Assembly (NCBI RefSeq): GCF_963931595.1
Contig: NZ_OZ007030.1
Coordinates: 1,480,481 to 1,544,480, forward strand
Length of the DNA stretch: 64,000 bases
Direction of reading: 5' to 3'
DNA from: an uncultured Subdoligranulum sp.
GTDB lineage: Bacteria; Bacillota; Clostridia; Oscillospirales; Ruminococcaceae
Made by a program: the position numbers and the translations under genes. Shown piece after piece: positions 33,295 to 41,467 of the stretch. The notes beneath the pieces were generated by a model. The model was not told where the DNA came from. It saw only the letters and a list, made by a program, of their open reading frames with translations, and made no database searches. How positions within the stretch are numbered: position 1 is the first letter of the stretch; every line of letters starts with the position of its first letter.

Positions 33295-34512
33295 CTAGTG
33301 CGGGATCCAGTTGACGACGTTGGTCAGCACGCCGTTGATCTTCATTTCCAGATGCAGGTGGTTGCCGGTAGAATAGCCGGTAGAGCCCACATAACCGATG
33401 ACCTGGCCTTTGGTGACACTCTGCCCGGCGCTGACGATGGGAGTGCTGATCATATGGGCGTAGAGCGTGGAGTAGGTGTTGCCCTGGTCGTCCTTGCCGT
33501 GGTAGATCTGCACGTAGTTGCCCCAGCTGTAATGATAGGTGGCGTCGGTGACGATGCCATCTGCAATGGCATAAATTTCGGTGCCGCCGGGGGCCGCGAA
33601 GTCGGTGCCGCGGTGACCGCCGGTGCCGAACACGCAGGAGATGTACTTGTAGGAAGGCAGGGCCGGGCCGAAGCTCAGCGAGCAGGTCAGCGCCGCACTG
33701 CTGTACTTGTTGACCTGCGCATTCAGGTAGGCATCCAGCTGGGCGGCGGCCTCATCCAGATTTTTCCGGGCCTGCTCCTCCTCGACCTTCAGCGCCTCTT
33801 CTTTTGCCTCCGCATCCGAGATGGTCTGGTCCTGCTGCTGGATACTGGTCTGCAGTTCGGACTTCTTGCTGTCCAGCTGGCTGTTCTGGTCTTCCAGGTC
33901 GGCCTGGTTGGCTTCCAGCTCCGCCTTGGCATTCTCCAGTTCGGTGCGCTGGTTTTCCAGCTCCTGGCGCTGGGTTTCGATCTGCTGGCAGATCTCCTTA
34001 TCCTTGCTGGAGATCTGCTCCAGGGATTCGGCGAAAGTCAGCAGCTGATAGAGGTTGTTGGCGCTGGAAAGCAGCGCGATGGAGCCGCCGTCGTTGAGCA
34101 TCTGCATGGCGCCCAGGCGCTCCTTGAAACCGGCCCAGCGCTCATCGTATTCGGCCTGCTTGACATCCACTTCCGCCTGCTTCTCGTCGATTTCCAGCTG
34201 CTTGTTGTTGATGTCCTCCTCAACCTGGGCAATGGACTTCTGCAGCAGGCCGATCTGGGTGGTGATGACCTCGGTCTGCTGCTGGTACTGCTCCTTCAGG
34301 TCCTCGGCGTTGGCTTTTTTGGCCTGGTTGTCCTTGATTTTTTGCTGGATTTCCTCCAGTTCCTGCTGGGCGGCGTCTTTCTGCGCCTGCAGTTCGGATT
34401 TTTTATCGTCCGCCAGTGTCATGGTGTTGGTGGAGACCGTTATGCTCACAACCATCGCCACCGCCAACGTCATGGACACGGCGCGTTTGATCAGCGGTGA
34501 AATTCTCTTCAT
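33295..34512 (-). CDS. EnvC-like murein hydrolase activator with M23 domain
   Basis: The 405-aa exported protein has a signal peptide (residues 1-34, ending near MTLADD). A long coiled coil rich in Glu, Gln and Lys covers about residues 38-265. A C-terminal M23 domain keeps HRGTDFAAPGG, the YAHM segment and GNHLHLEMKING, so the metal ligands appear present and it may be an active peptidase. Coiled-coil M23 proteins encoded with ftsEX (EnvC, PcsB, CwlO-like) are opened by FtsX to cut septal peptidoglycan. It follows ftsX after 21 nt. Confidence 0.92.
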   Translation of the reverse strand: MKRISPLIKRAVSMTLAVAMVVSITVSTNTMTLADDKKSELQAQKDAAQQELEEIQQKIKDNQAKKANAEDLKEQYQQQTEVITTQIGLLQKSIAQVEEDINNKQLEIDEKQAEVDVKQAEYDERWAGFKERLGAMQMLNDGGSIALLSSANNLYQLLTFAESLEQISSKDKEICQQIETQRQELENQRTELENAKAELEANQADLEDQNSQLDSKKSELQTSIQQQDQTISDAEAKEEALKVEEEQARKNLDEAAAQLDAYLNAQVNKYSSAALTCSLSFGPALPSYKYISCVFGTGGHRGTDFAAPGGTEIYAIADGIVTDATYHYSWGNYVQIYHGKDDQGNTYSTLYAHMISTPIVSAGQSVTKGQVIGYVGSTGYSTGNHLHLEMKINGVLTNVVNWIPH

Positions 34513-34533
34513 GGTTCGTTCCGTCCTGTTTGC

Positions 34534-35439
34534 TCACACATTCAGATGTTTACGGATACTGGTGGCCGTACCGATGCCGCACAGCACAAAACCCAGCAGC
34601 GCGAAGCCGCCCACAATGTAATACCACACATCGGTGAGGGGCACCAGCTGGCCGCCGAACATCTGGGAAAGGGTGCTGGGATTCTCGGCGTACCAGCGGC
34701 AGAGCGCGTAGTAGGCGCCGCACACCACGCCGGAGGCGATGGCCGCCGCGATCAGGCCGGAGGTGACACCCTCCACAAAGAAGGGGAACCGGATGAAGCC
34801 GTTGGTGGCGCCCACCAGCTTCATGATGCCGATCTCCTTGCGGCGGTTGAAGACCGTGATTTTGATGGTGTTGTTGATGACCACAATGCTGACGATGGCC
34901 AGCACGCCCACCACCACGTAGCAGGCGTAACTGATGGTGCGCTGCAGCGACACGAAGATGTTGGACAGATCCAGCGGCGCATTGACGCGGTAGACGCCGT
35001 CGATCTGTTCCAGCTGCTGCTTCACGGCGGGGATGTTGTCGGGGCTGTCCACCACCACCCGGTAGTTGGGATAGAACGGGTTGTCATTGGCAAAGGCGGA
35101 CTGCAGGTCGATGTAGTCGGACAGCATATCGCTGTAGATGGAAAGCACTTCCTGGGGCGATACGTAGGTAACCCCCACCACATGCTCGGTGCTGCGGATG
35201 GCGGAATCCGCTGCGGCGATCTGGTCCTCGGTGGCGTCCAGGTTCATGTAGACGACGGTCTCGTTCTGGTCGCCGATGTAGGCCACCATGGCGTCAATGT
35301 TGACGCCCAGCAGATACGCCGCACCGATCAGCAGCATGCAGACCGTCAGCACGCCCATCGAGGCAAAGGTCATCAGCCGGTTGGCCCGCAGATTGTGCAG
35401 GCCCTGACCGACCAGGTATGTAAAACTGGAAAAACGCAT
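34534..35439 (-). CDS. ftsX: Cell division protein FtsX
   Basis: The 301-aa permease-like protein has four membrane segments, with a large extracellular loop (about residues 55-165) between the first and second. It starts MRFSSFTYLVGQGLHNLRANRLMTFAS with an N-terminal amphipathic part. RRKEIGIMKLVGATNGFIRFPFFVEG is the conserved cytoplasmic coupling region. With FtsE it transmits ATP hydrolysis to the outside hydrolase encoded next. It follows ftsE after 28 nt. Confidence 0.95.
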   Translation of the reverse strand: MRFSSFTYLVGQGLHNLRANRLMTFASMGVLTVCMLLIGAAYLLGVNIDAMVAYIGDQNETVVYMNLDATEDQIAAADSAIRSTEHVVGVTYVSPQEVLSIYSDMLSDYIDLQSAFANDNPFYPNYRVVVDSPDNIPAVKQQLEQIDGVYRVNAPLDLSNIFVSLQRTISYACYVVVGVLAIVSIVVINNTIKITVFNRRKEIGIMKLVGATNGFIRFPFFVEGVTSGLIAAAIASGVVCGAYYALCRWYAENPSTLSQMFGGQLVPLTDVWYYIVGGFALLGFVLCGIGTATSIRKHLNV

Positions 35440-35467
35440 GTTGTTCCCCTCTTGGTTCTGTTATGGG

Positions 35468-36220
35468 TTATTCGTCGTCGTATTCCTCGCGGCTGCGGGC
35501 TGCCACCTTGGCGGCATAGCGACGCGCCACCTCCGGGTGGGCGGTATCGGATGCCACCATACCGTCCGCCAGTGTGATGACGCGATTGTTGTATTTGGCC
35601 GCCAGCTTGTGGACCAGCTCGTGCTCGTGGGTAACGACCACCACCGTGATGTTGACCTTGTTGATGGCCTCAAACAGCTGCATGATATCCAGCGACATTT
35701 CCGGGTCGATGTTGCCGGTGGGCTCGTCCGCGATGATGATCTTGGGGCCGTGGGCCAGGGCGCGGGCCACCGCCACACGCTGCTGCTCGCCGCCGGAAAG
35801 CTCATCGGGCAGGCGGTCCATCTTGTCCTCCAGGCCCACCAGCGACAGGGCAAAGGGCACGCGGGCCTTGATCTTCTTGGTGGAGATGTTGGTCACCCGC
35901 ATGGCAAAGGCCACATTCTCGTAGACCGTCATGGTGGGGATCAGGCGGAAGTCCTGGAACACCACACCCATCTGACGGCGCAGGTAGGGCACCTTGCGCC
36001 GCTTGATCCTGGTCAGGTCCTGTCCGTTGATGAAGACCTTGCCCTCGGTGGGCTTCTCCTCCATCTGGATCAGCTTCAGGAAGGTGGATTTGCCTGCACC
36101 GGAGTGGCCCAGAATGAAGACAAACTCGCCTTCATCGATGTGAATATTGATATCCTCGAGGGCCACATTCTCGTCATTGTGGGTCTCGTAGGTCTTGGAA
36201 ACATGCTCAAAATCGATCAT
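35468..36220 (-). CDS. ftsE: Cell division ATP-binding protein FtsE
   Basis: This 250-aa ATPase has Walker [30 protein letters not shown] after the Q-loop, signature [15 protein letters not shown], Walker [13 protein letters not shown] and switch histidine VTHEHELV. The FtsE-specific QDFRL and a short C-terminal extension ([11 protein letters not shown]) are present. It is the first gene of the operon and partner of FtsX. Confidence 0.95.
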   Translation of the reverse strand: MIDFEHVSKTYETHNDENVALEDINIHIDEGEFVFILGHSGAGKSTFLKLIQMEEKPTEGKVFINGQDLTRIKRRKVPYLRRQMGVVFQDFRLIPTMTVYENVAFAMRVTNISTKKIKARVPFALSLVGLEDKMDRLPDELSGGEQQRVAVARALAHGPKIIIADEPTGNIDPEMSLDIMQLFEAINKVNITVVVVTHEHELVHKLAAKYNNRVITLADGMVASDTAHPEVARRYAAKVAARSREEYDDE

Positions 36221-36277
36221 TGATGAACTCCTGTTGACTTGCTACGTCCGGGTTATGGTTACAGTCATACATTTATA

Positions 36278-36306
36278 AGGATACCATGCTGTGCAGGTTC
36301 GGTCAA
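36278..36306 (-). promoter_or_regulatory. Promoter of the ftsEX operon
   Basis: On the minus strand TTGACC (36301-36306) and TATCCT (36278-36283) are 17 nt apart, about 60 nt before ftsE. Confidence 0.6.
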
Positions 36307-36377
36307 GGGTTTGCCCCCGTATAAAACCGTGAAAATTGTGGGAACTTTCTCCACACTTTTTCATGCAACAAGACAGA

Positions 36378-36428
36378 ACCGCGCCGTCACAGCCTTTCCG
36401 GCTGCCCGGGCGCGGTCCTCATTTTTTA
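36378..36428 (-). terminator. Possible terminator of the rRNA methyltransferase gene
   Basis: GC-rich arms ACCGCGCC and GGCGCGGT enclose a second small hairpin. On the minus strand only TCTGTCTTGTTG follows, so the T-run is weak. Confidence 0.4.
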
Positions 36429-36434
36429 TTCGTA

Positions 36435-37802
36435 TTACCGAAGATTTCTCAATCCCTTGGGATAGTGGTTCTTGATGCGGCCACCGCTGACCTTCCCCGC
36501 TCCCAGCGGGAAGCCGTCCACGCAGACCGCGCACCATCCGCTGTCTGCGTCGCGGGCCTCGATCTCCTCGCCACGCAGCCAGGCCTCGGTGCGGGGATCC
36601 TCCCGGGTCAGGTTTTCCCGGTTGGTGCATCGGGCTCCATAGGCCATGAAAAGCGCATGGGCGGGCTGGAACCGCTTTTTGACCACACTGCCTGCCAGCA
36701 CACCGCCGCGGACCAGCCGCAGCTTGCCCAGCGGCAGTTCCTCGCCGCCCGCGGGCGGCAGCAGCAGCCAGTCCCCTGCCGTCGTCACCGGCCGCTGTGC
36801 CAGTTCCGGGAAGTAGGTCCGGGCAAAATCCGTCCATTCGGACGGCACTTTCGGAGCCCGCGGCGGCTTGCCGCGGCCCGGGGCGGCCGGTTCCGCCGCC
36901 GGGGATTTCTGCAGTTTGGCCATGAAATGCCCCTCCCCGCCGTCCGCCGGCCAGATGCGGCGGCACCGCCGGGCGTCAAAGCCCTCGGGGGCACGGTTGG
37001 CCTCCCCGGGGCGGCCGAAACCGCACCCCGACAGGTCACAGAGGGAAAACTCGGGATGGCGGGCCAGGAAGGCCGCCATCTGCCCCTCATCCTCCTGGGG
37101 GGCAAAGGTGCAGGTGGAGTAGACGAGGATGCCCCCCGGCGCCAGCAGCGCCGCCGCGTTCTCCAGGATCTCGGCGCCCAGTGCGGCACAGTGCTCCACC
37201 AGCGCTTCATTATGCTGGGTGGCGGCCACTGCCTCCTTGCGGAACATGCCTTCCCCGGAACAGGGCGCGTCCACCAGCACCCGGTCAAACCGGCCGGGCC
37301 AGGCGGCGGCCAGGCGGGCGGTGTCCTCGTTGGTGATGAGGGCGTTGGTCACCCCCATCCGCTCCAGGTTCTGGCGCAGCACTTCGGCCCGCGCCGCCAC
37401 ATACTCGTTGGCCACCAGAAGGCCCTGACCCTGCAGCGCCGCCGCCAGCTGGCTGGTCTTGCCCCCCGGTGCGGCGCACAGGTCCGCCACCCGCATGCCG
37501 GGCTGCACATCCAGCAGCGCCGCCGGGGCGCTGGCGCTGGGTTCCTGGGCGTAGAACACCCCGGCATGGTGCCAGGGATGACGCCCGGGACGCCATCCGG
37601 CTTCGGTGGTGAAGGCCGCAGGACAGAACGGCGACGCTTCCACGGCAAAATCCGCATGGTCTTTGAGCCAGTCCGGCGTGCAGCGCAGCGTGTTGACGGT
37701 GATGCCCCGGGCCGGTTCCGGCGTGGCATAGCGGTAGAGTTCCTCGAAGCGCTCCCCCAGCAGGGCACGCTCCCGCGCGGCAAAGTCGGCGGGGAATTCC
37801 AT
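36435..37802 (-). CDS. rRNA (cytosine-C5) methyltransferase, RsmF/NOL1 family
   Basis: This 455-aa SAM-dependent methyltransferase modifies a cytosine in rRNA. The SAM motif is MRVADLCAAPGGKTSQLAAA, and the two catalytic cysteines are in LVDAPCSGEGMFRKEA and YSTCTFAPQEDEG. A C-terminal PUA-like region (LRLVRGGVLAGSVVKKRFQP, then the RsmF-type DGFPLGAGKVSGGRIKN tail) resembles RsmF/YebU. The start was placed at ATG 37802 with AAGGGAGG upstream; the longer frame begins in the intergenic region. The exact target base is not evident. Confidence 0.92.
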   Translation of the reverse strand: MEFPADFAARERALLGERFEELYRYATPEPARGITVNTLRCTPDWLKDHADFAVEASPFCPAAFTTEAGWRPGRHPWHHAGVFYAQEPSASAPAALLDVQPGMRVADLCAAPGGKTSQLAAALQGQGLLVANEYVAARAEVLRQNLERMGVTNALITNEDTARLAAAWPGRFDRVLVDAPCSGEGMFRKEAVAATQHNEALVEHCAALGAEILENAAALLAPGGILVYSTCTFAPQEDEGQMAAFLARHPEFSLCDLSGCGFGRPGEANRAPEGFDARRCRRIWPADGGEGHFMAKLQKSPAAEPAAPGRGKPPRAPKVPSEWTDFARTYFPELAQRPVTTAGDWLLLPPAGGEELPLGKLRLVRGGVLAGSVVKKRFQPAHALFMAYGARCTNRENLTREDPRTEAWLRGEEIEARDADSGWCAVCVDGFPLGAGKVSGGRIKNHYPKGLRNLR

Positions 37803-37903
37803 CTTGTATCCTCCCTTGCATAAACAGGCCATGACCGGGCAAACTACCAGTGCGGCCACAAAACCGCAAGATCGTTTTTTACTTGCGAAAGGAGTAACCT
37901 CTC

Positions 37904-38044
37904 ATGGCAAAGAATCAGACGAACAACACGACCAACCGCACCACCAACACCACCAATGGCACCCAGAAAAAGACCACCAACGGTACCCAGCAGCGCAGCA
38001 CCAACCGCACCACCAGCGCGACCGAGAGCAAGAACTGCAAGTGA
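37904..38044 (+). CDS. Small Asn/Thr-rich protein, 46 aa
   Basis: A 47-codon plus-strand frame begins MAKNQTNNTTNRTTNTTNGT and ends SATESKNCK. More than half of the residues are Asn or Thr, arranged as imperfect TTN/NGTQ repeats; the rest are mostly Lys, Arg, Gln and Ser. GAAAGGAG lies 10 nt before ATG 37904, and a clean intrinsic terminator follows 33 nt after the stop, so this looks like a real single-gene unit. It has no signal peptide or hydrophobic stretch. The composition predicts a disordered, basic cytoplasmic protein; a spore- or nucleoid-associated role is conceivable but unproven. Confidence 0.62.
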   Translation: MAKNQTNNTTNRTTNTTNGTQKKTTNGTQQRSTNRTTSATESKNCK

Positions 38045-38077
38045 TTTTCCGGTGCACCGCTGATACGGTGCAGAAAA

Positions 38078-38112
38078 GGCTCCGGCCCCCGCAAAGGGGC
38101 CGGGGCCTTTTT
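38078..38112 (+). terminator. Terminator of the Asn/Thr-rich gene
   Basis: A 12-bp stem (38078-38089 with 38096-38107) with a 6-nt loop is followed by TTTTTA. A smaller hairpin (GCACCG with CGGTGC) precedes it. Confidence 0.88.
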
Positions 38113-38515
38113 ATTGCGGCTGATACCCTGTCCAGAGGGCATCAAACAATTCCTGGACGCGGTCGGTGCGCCCCTGCAGATAAAGCCAGCCCAGCAGGCA
38201 CTCAAAGCCGGTGGAGGCCCGGTACTCCTGCACGGTGGCATGTTTGGCCACGCTGGCTTTGCTGGCGTTCTTGCCCCGGCGCAGCACGCTGGCTTCCGCT
38301 TCGCTGAGCAGCGGTTCCAGGATTTCCAGTTCCCGGCTCTGGGCGTGGGCGCTCACATAATTGGTGGCCACGGTGTGCAGGCGGTTGGGCTGCAGCCGGG
38401 TGGTGCCCACCAGTTTGGCGCGCACCAGCAGTTCCAGCACCGCGTCCCCCACAAAGGCCAGCGCCAGCGGGGACATCTCATGAATATCCACTTCGGGTTT
38501 TGTCTCAAACAGCAT
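38111..38515 (-). CDS. mrnC: Mini-ribonuclease 3
   Basis: The 134-aa protein is a stand-alone RNase III catalytic domain without a dsRNA-binding domain; it matures 23S rRNA ends in Firmicutes. LALAFVGDAVLELLVRAKLV carries the conserved catalytic acids, and RGKNASKASVAKHATVQEYR and TGFECLLGWLYLQG are Mini-III hallmarks. ATG 38515 is preferred; it lies 2 nt beyond the obg stop and has no strong ribosome-binding site, so translation is probably coupled to obg. A TTG at 38521 is the alternative. Confidence 0.92.
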   Translation of the reverse strand: MLFETKPEVDIHEMSPLALAFVGDAVLELLVRAKLVGTTRLQPNRLHTVATNYVSAHAQSRELEILEPLLSEAEASVLRRGKNASKASVAKHATVQEYRASTGFECLLGWLYLQGRTDRVQELFDALWTGYQPQ

Positions 38516-38517
38516 AC

Positions 38518-39801
38518 TCAATACAGATAATCAAACTCGTATTCGCCGATCTTGATGGTGTCGTCCTCCTCGACGCCCTCCGCCACCAGCTTGTCCAGAA
38601 TGCCGGAATCGCCCAGCTGGGTCTGGAAATACTGCAGGCTCTCGTAGTCCTCCACGTTGGTGCCGGCCAGAATGCGCTCCAGCCAGGGGGCATCGATGGT
38701 GAACTCGTGCTCGCCGGTGCGGGTGACGGTAAAGGGCCGGGTGGGCTCCAGGCTCTTGTCGGGACGCTTGTATTCCGGCGCGTACACCTTGATGGGCGGC
38801 AGGTCCTTGAGCCGGTTGTAGACCAGCGCCGGCAGGCCGTCCACCCCCTGGCGGGTGGCTGCCGAGATGGGCAGGAAGGTCAGGCCCTTCCCTTCAATAT
38901 AGTTTTTGAACTCCTCCACCTGTTCCGGGGTGGCGATGTCGCACTTGTTGCCCAGCACGATCTGGGGACGCTGGGCCAGCTCGGCGCTGAAGCCCGCCAG
39001 CTCATGGTTGATCTGCTCAAAGTCCGCCTTGGGGTCGCGCCCCTCGCAGCCGGACACATCCACCACGTGCAGCAGCAGCCGGCAGCGCTCCACATGGCGC
39101 AGGAAATCATGGCCCAGGCCCACGCCTTCGGCGGCGCCCTCAATGAGACCGGGGATATCGGCGCAGACAAAGCTCTGTTCCGGACCCACCCGCACCACGC
39201 CCAGCACGGGGGTCAGCGTGGTGAAGTGATAGTTGGCGATCTTGGGCTTGGCCGCCGAGATGATGCTGATAAGGGTGGATTTGCCCACGTTGGGGAAGCC
39301 GATCAGGCCCACATCGGCGATGACCTTCAGTTCCAGCTGGACGTGCAGGTCCTCCCCCGGCAGGCCGGGCTTGGCAAACTTGGGAATCTGACGGGTGGGG
39401 GTGGCAAAGTGGGAGTTGCCCCAGCCGCCGCGGCCGCCCTTGGCCACCACCACCGGGTCGGAGCCGGACAGATCGGCAATGACCAGGCCGGTCTCCGCCT
39501 CCTTGAGCACGGTGCCCCGGGGCACCCTGATCACAAGATCGTCGGCGTCTGCGCCACTCTGCCGCTTGGCACGGCCGTTCTCCCCGTCCGCCGCCGTGTA
39601 CTTGCGCTTGTAGCGGAAGTCCATCAGGGTGGAAAGGTTGTCGTCGGCCACAAAGATGATGTCGCCGCCGCGGCCGCCGTCGCCGCCGTCGGGACCGCCC
39701 GCCGCCACGAATTTCTCCCGGTGGAAGGTCACGGCGCCGTCGCCGCCCTTGCCGGCGTGCAGCCAGATGGTTGCGGTATCAATAAAATTGCTGGTTGCCA
39801 T
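38518..39801 (-). CDS. obg: GTPase Obg (CgtA)
   Basis: This 427-aa ribosome-associated GTPase has the glycine-rich Obg fold (residues 1-158, AGKGGDGAVTFHREKFVAAG) and a G domain with GFPNVGKST, DIPGLIEGA, NKCD and ISAA. It also has a C-terminal OCT domain (residues 340-427). It takes part in 50S assembly and growth control. GAGGT precedes ATG 39801; upstream codons in the same frame were discarded. It is cotranscribed with rplU and rpmA, a common arrangement. Confidence 0.96.
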   Translation of the reverse strand: MATSNFIDTATIWLHAGKGGDGAVTFHREKFVAAGGPDGGDGGRGGDIIFVADDNLSTLMDFRYKRKYTAADGENGRAKRQSGADADDLVIRVPRGTVLKEAETGLVIADLSGSDPVVVAKGGRGGWGNSHFATPTRQIPKFAKPGLPGEDLHVQLELKVIADVGLIGFPNVGKSTLISIISAAKPKIANYHFTTLTPVLGVVRVGPEQSFVCADIPGLIEGAAEGVGLGHDFLRHVERCRLLLHVVDVSGCEGRDPKADFEQINHELAGFSAELAQRPQIVLGNKCDIATPEQVEEFKNYIEGKGLTFLPISAATRQGVDGLPALVYNRLKDLPPIKVYAPEYKRPDKSLEPTRPFTVTRTGEHEFTIDAPWLERILAGTNVEDYESLQYFQTQLGDSGILDKLVAEGVEEDDTIKIGEYEFDYLY

Positions 39802-39879
39802 TAGTGTACCTCGCGCGGTGCAGGGCACCGTCTAGAATAAAAATCGGGCAGGCCATGCCGGCCCGCCCGTCTGGTTTTT

Positions 39880-40131
39880 TTACTGCTTGACCGTGCAGCG
39901 CTTGCGGTCGCGGCCCATGCGCTCGAAGTGAACGCGGCCATCCACGAGGGCAAACAGCGTGTCGTCGCTGCCAATGCCGACGCCCTCACCCGGATGGATG
40001 TGGGTGCCGCGCTGGCGGACCAGAATGTTGCCGGCCAGAACGAACTGACCGTCGCCGCGCTTGACGCCGAGGCGCTTGGACTCGGAATCACGGCCGTTCT
40101 TGGTAGAACCTACGCCTTTTTTATGTGCCAT
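39880..40131 (-). CDS. rpmA: Ribosomal protein bL27
   Basis: The 83-aa protein starts [20 protein letters not shown] and ends [14 protein letters not shown], and is clearly L27. In most Firmicutes L27 carries an N-terminal extension that the protease Prp removes, and the prp gene lies between rplU and rpmA. Both are absent here: the protein starts directly at the mature position and only 14 nt separate it from rplU. AGGAGG stands before ATG 40131. Confidence 0.97.
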   Translation of the reverse strand: MAHKKGVGSTKNGRDSESKRLGVKRGDGQFVLAGNILVRQRGTHIHPGEGVGIGSDDTLFALVDGRVHFERMGRDRKRCTVKQ

Positions 40132-40145
40132 TGTGCTGTACCTCC

Positions 40146-40457
40146 TTAGCCGTTAATCGCGGTGATTTCCACCTTGGTGTAGGGCTGACGATGACCCTTG
40201 CGGACCATGCTGCCCTTCTTGGGACGGTAGGTGATGATGTTGAGCTTCTTGCCCTTGCCGTTCTTGACGACCTTGGCAGTGACGGAAGCGCCCTCAACAA
40301 CGGGAGCGCCAACCTTGACAGCGCCCTCCTCGCCAACGGCCAGGACCTGATCGAAGGTGACTTCGCTGTCAGCCTCAGCGTTGAGCTTCTCGACGTAAAC
40401 CACGTCGCCAACCTTGACGCTGTACTGCTTGCCACCGGTCTTGATAACTGCGTACAT
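40146..40457 (-). CDS. rplU: Ribosomal protein bL21
   Basis: The 103-aa protein starts [20 protein letters not shown] and contains [20 protein letters not shown], the L21 signature. AAAGAGG precedes ATG 40457; the longer frame would extend into the leader. It is the first gene of the rplU-rpmA-obg-mrnC operon. Confidence 0.97.
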   Translation of the reverse strand: MYAVIKTGGKQYSVKVGDVVYVEKLNAEADSEVTFDQVLAVGEEGAVKVGAPVVEGASVTAKVVKNGKGKKLNIITYRPKKGSMVRKGHRQPYTKVEITAING

Positions 40458-40541
40458 TCGGATAACCTCTTTCAACAAGTCTCGCTGGACAGTAGGGCGT
40501 TGCGGCAAAACCACACACTTTTCGGGCCCATACCAAGCGGC
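40458..40541 (-). promoter_or_regulatory. Leader of the rplU operon (possible L21 leader)
   Basis: About 84 nt lie between the predicted start and rplU. They contain several short complementary segments (for example GGCCGC with GCGGC across 40500-40541). Firmicutes often carry an autoregulatory L21 leader here; this one was not matched in detail. Confidence 0.35.
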
Positions 40542-40547
40542 CTTAAA

Positions 40548-40576
40548 ACTATACCATAGATTGTGCGGCTTGTCAA
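40548..40576 (-). promoter_or_regulatory. Promoter of the rplU operon
   Basis: On the minus strand consensus TTGACA (40571-40576), 17 nt and TATAGT (40548-40553). Confidence 0.85.
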
Positions 40577-40612
40577 GACATTTTCATCAGAACAAGACCG
40601 ATGCAGCGTATT

Positions 40613-41467
40613 TTATTTCTTCAGCGTGCGGCGGGCTGCCTCCACCGTGTTGAGCATGAGCATGGCGCGGGTCATGGGACCCACCCCGCCGGGCACCGGC
40701 GTGATCCAGGAAGCCTTCTCGCAGGCCGCCGCAAAGTCCACATCCCCGTGCAGTTTGCCGTCGGCGCCGCGGTTGATGCCCACATCGATGACCACCGCGC
40801 CAGGCTTGACCATATCCCCGGTGACAAAGCCCTCGCGGCCCACCGCCGCCACCAGAATGTCGGCGGAGGCACAGATTTCCTTGAGGTTCTGCGTCCTGGA
40901 ATGGCAGATGGTCACGGTGGCGTTTTTCGCCAGCAGCAGCATGGCCGCCGGCTTGCCCACAATGTTGGACCGGCCGATCACCACGGCGTGCTTGCCGGTG
41001 ATGTCGGTGCCGGTGGACTCAATCATACGGATGCAGCCCGCAGGCGTGCAGGGCAGATAGCAGGGTTCCCCGATCTGCATACGGCCCACATTCACCGGGG
41101 AGAAGCCGTCCACGTCCTTCTCGGGCGGGATGGCGTCGATGACCGCCTTCTCGTCGATCTGTGCCGGCAGCGGCAGCTGTACGAGGATGCCGTGCACGGC
41201 GGGGTCCTGTGCCAGGGCGCTGACCTGGGCCAGCAGCTCCTTCTGGGTGGTGGTCTCCGGCAGACGGATGTTCCGGCTCTCCATGCCGCACTGGGCACAG
41301 TCATTGATCTTGCCCCGCACATACACCTGGCTGGCGGGGTCCTCCCCCACCAGAATAACCGCCAGGCAGGGGGTCACGCCCTGCGCCTTCAGTTCCTCCA
41401 CCTGCTGGGCAGCCTCCTGCTTGACCTGGGCCGCCAGCGCCTTGCCGTCGATGATCTTTGCACTCAT
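40613..41467 (-). CDS. folD: Bifunctional methylenetetrahydrofolate dehydrogenase/cyclohydrolase
   Basis: This 284-aa enzyme interconverts methylene- and formyl-tetrahydrofolate using NADP. The catalytic Lys lies in [13 protein letters not shown], and [21 protein letters not shown] and [14 protein letters not shown] are family signatures, with the closing [21 protein letters not shown] is inside the end of lgt, to which folD is directly adjacent. It is the last gene of the M16 pair-lgt-folD operon. Confidence 0.96.
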   Translation of the reverse strand: MSAKIIDGKALAAQVKQEAAQQVEELKAQGVTPCLAVILVGEDPASQVYVRGKINDCAQCGMESRNIRLPETTTQKELLAQVSALAQDPAVHGILVQLPLPAQIDEKAVIDAIPPEKDVDGFSPVNVGRMQIGEPCYLPCTPAGCIRMIESTGTDITGKHAVVIGRSNIVGKPAAMLLLAKNATVTICHSRTQNLKEICASADILVAAVGREGFVTGDMVKPGAVVIDVGINRGADGKLHGDVDFAAACEKASWITPVPGGVGPMTRAMLMLNTVEAARRTLKK

